This document shows, one piece after another, positions 63,001 through 64,000 of a DNA stretch of 64,000 nucleotides. The notes under the pieces were generated by a model. The model worked only from the letters and a program-made list of their open reading frames with translations, made no database searches and was not told the origin of the DNA. The DNA is from Aquimarina atlantica (lineage in GTDB: Bacteria; Bacteroidota; Bacteroidia; Flavobacteriales; Flavobacteriaceae). Every line of letters starts with the position of its first letter. Position 1 is the stretch's first letter. The DNA lies in NCBI RefSeq assembly GCF_000626715.1, contig NZ_AQRA01000005.1, forward strand, positions 372,001 to 436,000. Reading direction: 5' to 3'. A program made the translations under genes and the position numbers.

Positions 63001-63232
63001 CTTTGGTGACATATCCCAAATACGAAAAGACTAATGTTTGATCAGAGTTGGCATCGATAGTATATTTACCATCAAAATCTGTTGTCGTTCCAGTTCTAGT
63101 TCCCTGTACTAGAATTGTTGCCCCAGGTAAAGGACCTACTACGTCCCGTACAGTACCTGTTATTGTAGTTTGGCTATAACCAATACTTGATAGCAGGACT
63201 GCACACATTAAAATTAAGAGTTGTTTTCTCAT
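60005..63232 (-). CDS. SusC/RagA family TonB-linked outer membrane transporter
   Basis: A 1075-residue TonB-dependent transporter. Signal peptide (1-20), then a carboxypeptidase-regulatory-like domain (about 22-90: ITGTVRDVVGPLPGATILVQ), a plug domain (about 115-240: PVENKIIDGIAGKAAGVSIN, RGTSSLGGSSQPLIIVDGVP, GASAGALYGTRALNGVIVIT) and the 22-strand barrel ending in VRTYAFSIKFNY. It imports its ligand across the outer membrane with energy from TonB, together with SusD. It is the first gene of the SusC-SusD unit. The promoter region upstream is about 637 bases long and holds a 17-base direct repeat. Confidence 0.94.
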   Translation of the reverse strand: MRKQLLILMCAVLLSSIGYSQTTITGTVRDVVGPLPGATILVQGTRTGTTTDFDGKYTIDANSDQTLVFSYLGYVTKEIPIANQTTIDVILQEDAEALGEVIVTSLGFVEKRDKLSSTYSKIDADKLVQPVENKIIDGIAGKAAGVSINATSGDPGAGSNIQIRGTSSLGGSSQPLIIVDGVPLNNDTIEGSGSGDTSAGVSQQSRLNDLNPDDIESFQVFKGASAGALYGTRALNGVIVITTKKGKKGKMRVTFSSGVSIDEVSYKHPLQRSFGQGTNGNYSPTSAFSWGDRISDRSGAPDDVDTTGEFFESLVTNATIYPITQKNRTDQYVDSNFDKVFGTGVTLDNRFTLSTGSEKGTYFISGGHVDQDGTIKNSYYKKTNFTLSTSQNFTDRLTANIKGNYIHTSSNRIQQGSNTAGLYLGLLRTSPDFDITDYKGNYNNGSGTIVQSRHRSYRRYLGNSDNVIYNNPLWTINEQGSTAKVNRFIGTAELKYQWNNNINSILRGGADFYSDNRVYFFPYYTASSARRFGLLNDETINNEEYTMDILTSFRYTLTEQLNTNVILGYGINDRRRKRDFIEADNFVANFRKPLDPVEISAKENISSEITRTSRRNIRFYGTANFDYADQLFLTLGGAYEKHSVLPKSDNAFFYPSAELGWTFSRLINGFDPLSFGKLRLAFGQVGNVPLAHREETVFEVGSFSTFSDAIALEDFGGGFQFDERLGNPNLKPEIKTEYEIGLDLRFFKNRFSLSTTYYNNETKDVLLDIAIPPTLGFSEIYGNGATIENEGFEAELKYDFIKNRDWKASAAINFSTNKNLVSKIEGGGVVNFTPGSSIQSVAIEGEPLGVLYTQGAQRNADGSLVLDANGFPIVDTSGNKVVGDPNPDWLGGLQLNVSYKNLSISALFDTSQGNDMAQRTRFITSYFGTHADVGNTITLNEDLVNFNGDVVPAGTSVRANIGNFGNGNVLLDESYYRNLYGFGDGKLNEFAVGDASWTRFRELSLSYLLNSEGLQKTTGLSSIEFTASGRNLVIWTDVVGIDPDINQFGVGRGKGLDYFSNPGVRTYAFSIKFNY

Positions 63233-63869
63233 ACAATTGTGATTTGATTAGACTTGAATTGAAATGTTATTACATTTTAGTTGGTGAATTATAATTTTGA
63301 ACATTTTGGGGAGTATCTAGAGTAGGTAGTGTTTTATGAAATGCCGAAATAAAAAGGAAATACATCTTTGATATAGAAAGCAATTGGGTATACAGAATAT
63401 CAAAATGTTTTATTAACATATAGGGTAATAAAACATGTAGTATAGATATACTAAATGATTTTTTTAGAAGCATTTTTCGTGTTTTTACTAAGATTTATAC
63501 CAGAGAGATATACTATAAATAGGTAAGTATACCTACAATTACTAGAAATTGGTTAAGCTTGGGCACTATGTTAATTGTTACTTGTATTGATAATGGTGCC
63601 TATTATATAAGACGTGCTATTGGGCATTACCCCCCAATTGAAGTTCGTTTTTTTTACTAAAAAAAGTAGATAATCAGTAAATTTTTAATTTTTTATGATG
63701 TACTATGAAGATATCGAAAAAAAATCAAAAATATATGTAAAGAAGATAGAAATTGGTTAAGCTCATTGGCCATATATGAATTTGATCTCAGGATTTTGAT
63801 AAACCCAAAACTCTGAATAGCAAACCACATAATTGCGATATAGTATTTTATAAGGTTTTAGATGTCAAA
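63233..63869. other. SusC upstream region
   Basis: About 637 bases with no credible gene. It contains a 17-base direct repeat (63543-63559 and 63747-63763). A short frame at 63270-63473 is not convincing. The last gene of the window ends at 63870 on the minus strand, so this spacer lies between it and susC. Confidence 0.5.
63543..63763. repeat. 17-base direct repeat pair TAGAAATTGGTTAAGCT
   Basis: Exact copies at 63543-63559 and 63747-63763, 204 bases apart (about 19.5 helical turns), both upstream of the SusC gene. They may be sites for a regulator of the SusC-SusD unit. Confidence 0.6.
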
Positions 63870-64000
63870 TTAAGATGCTAGCCAGGCACCTAGTTCTATG
63901 ACATCTCCATTAGGAAATTTAACATCATACCCCTCTGGATTAATTTCACTTTTTTGAATGTAGGGGAATTTTTGTAAGTATTCGGCACCACCGTAATCTG
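63870..64000 (-). CDS. C-terminal fragment of an unknown protein
   Basis: The frame is open from the right edge and ends with TAA at 63870-63872 on the minus strand. The visible 43 residues include DYGGAEYLQKFPYIQKSEIN and GYDVKFPNGDVIELGAWLAS. Codon use and composition look genuine. I do not recognise the family; the start is outside the window. Confidence 0.6.
   Translation of the reverse strand, partial: DYGGAEYLQKFPYIQKSEINPEGYDVKFPNGDVIELGAWLAS

Noticed and set aside
63270..63473. A 67-residue minus-strand frame upstream of SusC
   Set aside because: Low-complexity and hydrophobic, without a clear start signal or family; treated as non-coding.
1..64000. tRNA and rRNA genes, prophage and insertion sequences
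   Set aside because: I looked for conserved cloverleaf-like GGTTCRA blocks, transposase and phage proteins and saw none that I could support by eye.

Overview
The window looks like a chromosomal segment of a marine member of Bacteroidota, family Flavobacteriaceae; an Aquimarina-like genus is my inference. The evidence is low GC, AT-rich spacers, few Shine-Dalgarno sequences, -7 boxes of the form TAnnTTTG, a SusC/SusD pair, a type IX secretion C-terminal domain, many lipoproteins with a short lipobox, and flavobacterial DUF families (DUF5690, DUF5777, DUF5522, DUF4230). I saw no rRNA or tRNA gene, CRISPR array, insertion sequence or prophage.

Layout. 1-6675 (+): end of a DinB-like gene, then a catabolic run of enoyl-CoA hydratase, PaaY-like hexapeptide protein, E2 acyltransferase, branched-chain aminotransferase and a fused E1 alpha/beta 2-oxo acid dehydrogenase. 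Intergenic palindromes separate several of these genes. 6737-11163 (-): a six-cysteine peptide with a bacteriocin-type leader, a beta-lactamase-fold hydrolase, a GH25 lysozyme lipoprotein, a membrane protein and two unrecognised tiny genes. 11367-17000: a bile acid:sodium symporter-family protein and a giant beta-propeller amidohydrolase. 17356-23310: a 1984-residue secreted protein joining a subtilase, three near-identical 266-residue repeats, a metallophosphatase and a T9SS signal. 23389-28925 (-): membrane protein, CPA1 antiporter, DUF2721, an unknown protein, and a Rieske/glutamate synthase-like oxidoreductase. Two gene remnants sit at 24460-24763.

29540-34707 (+): a coupled three-gene phosphonate-type operon (DUF5690 transporter, TIGR03364 oxidase, phosphonatase-like HAD hydrolase) preceded by twin TTTAC-N5-GTAAA sites, then an alkaline phosphatase-fold lipoprotein with hemopexin-like repeats. 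34751-38033: an XRE-cupin regulator divergent from homogentisate dioxygenase and 4-hydroxyphenylpyruvate dioxygenase (tyrosine catabolism). 38100-39571 (-): ferredoxin overlapping a U32 peptidase-family protein, with a 12-bp tandem repeat in the leader. 39927-46620: OmpW, a tailless SSB, a membrane AraC regulator, a secreted/hydrolase operon, acetyltransferase, YARHG protein and nitroreductase.

46695-49250 (-): a compact envelope operon of cytochrome c, YceI, OB-fold protein, DUF5777 barrel and HMA metal-binding protein. 49441-55758: small enzymes, DUF4230/DUF4136/DUF5522 proteins, D-cysteine desulfhydrase-like enzyme, glucosaminidase-LysM lipoprotein and HemL. 55774-58266 (-): a COG3014 lipoprotein, an LpoB-like lipoprotein and a small secreted protein. 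58560-63232 (-): SusD and SusC. A truncated gene ends the window.

The best candidates for something undescribed are the six-Cys peptide at 6737-6916, the subtilase-phosphatase fusion whose catalytic Asp position reads Glu, the phosphonate operon with its operator pair, and the cytochrome c/YceI/DUF5777/HMA operon. All functional statements come from reading motifs by eye; no database search was run.
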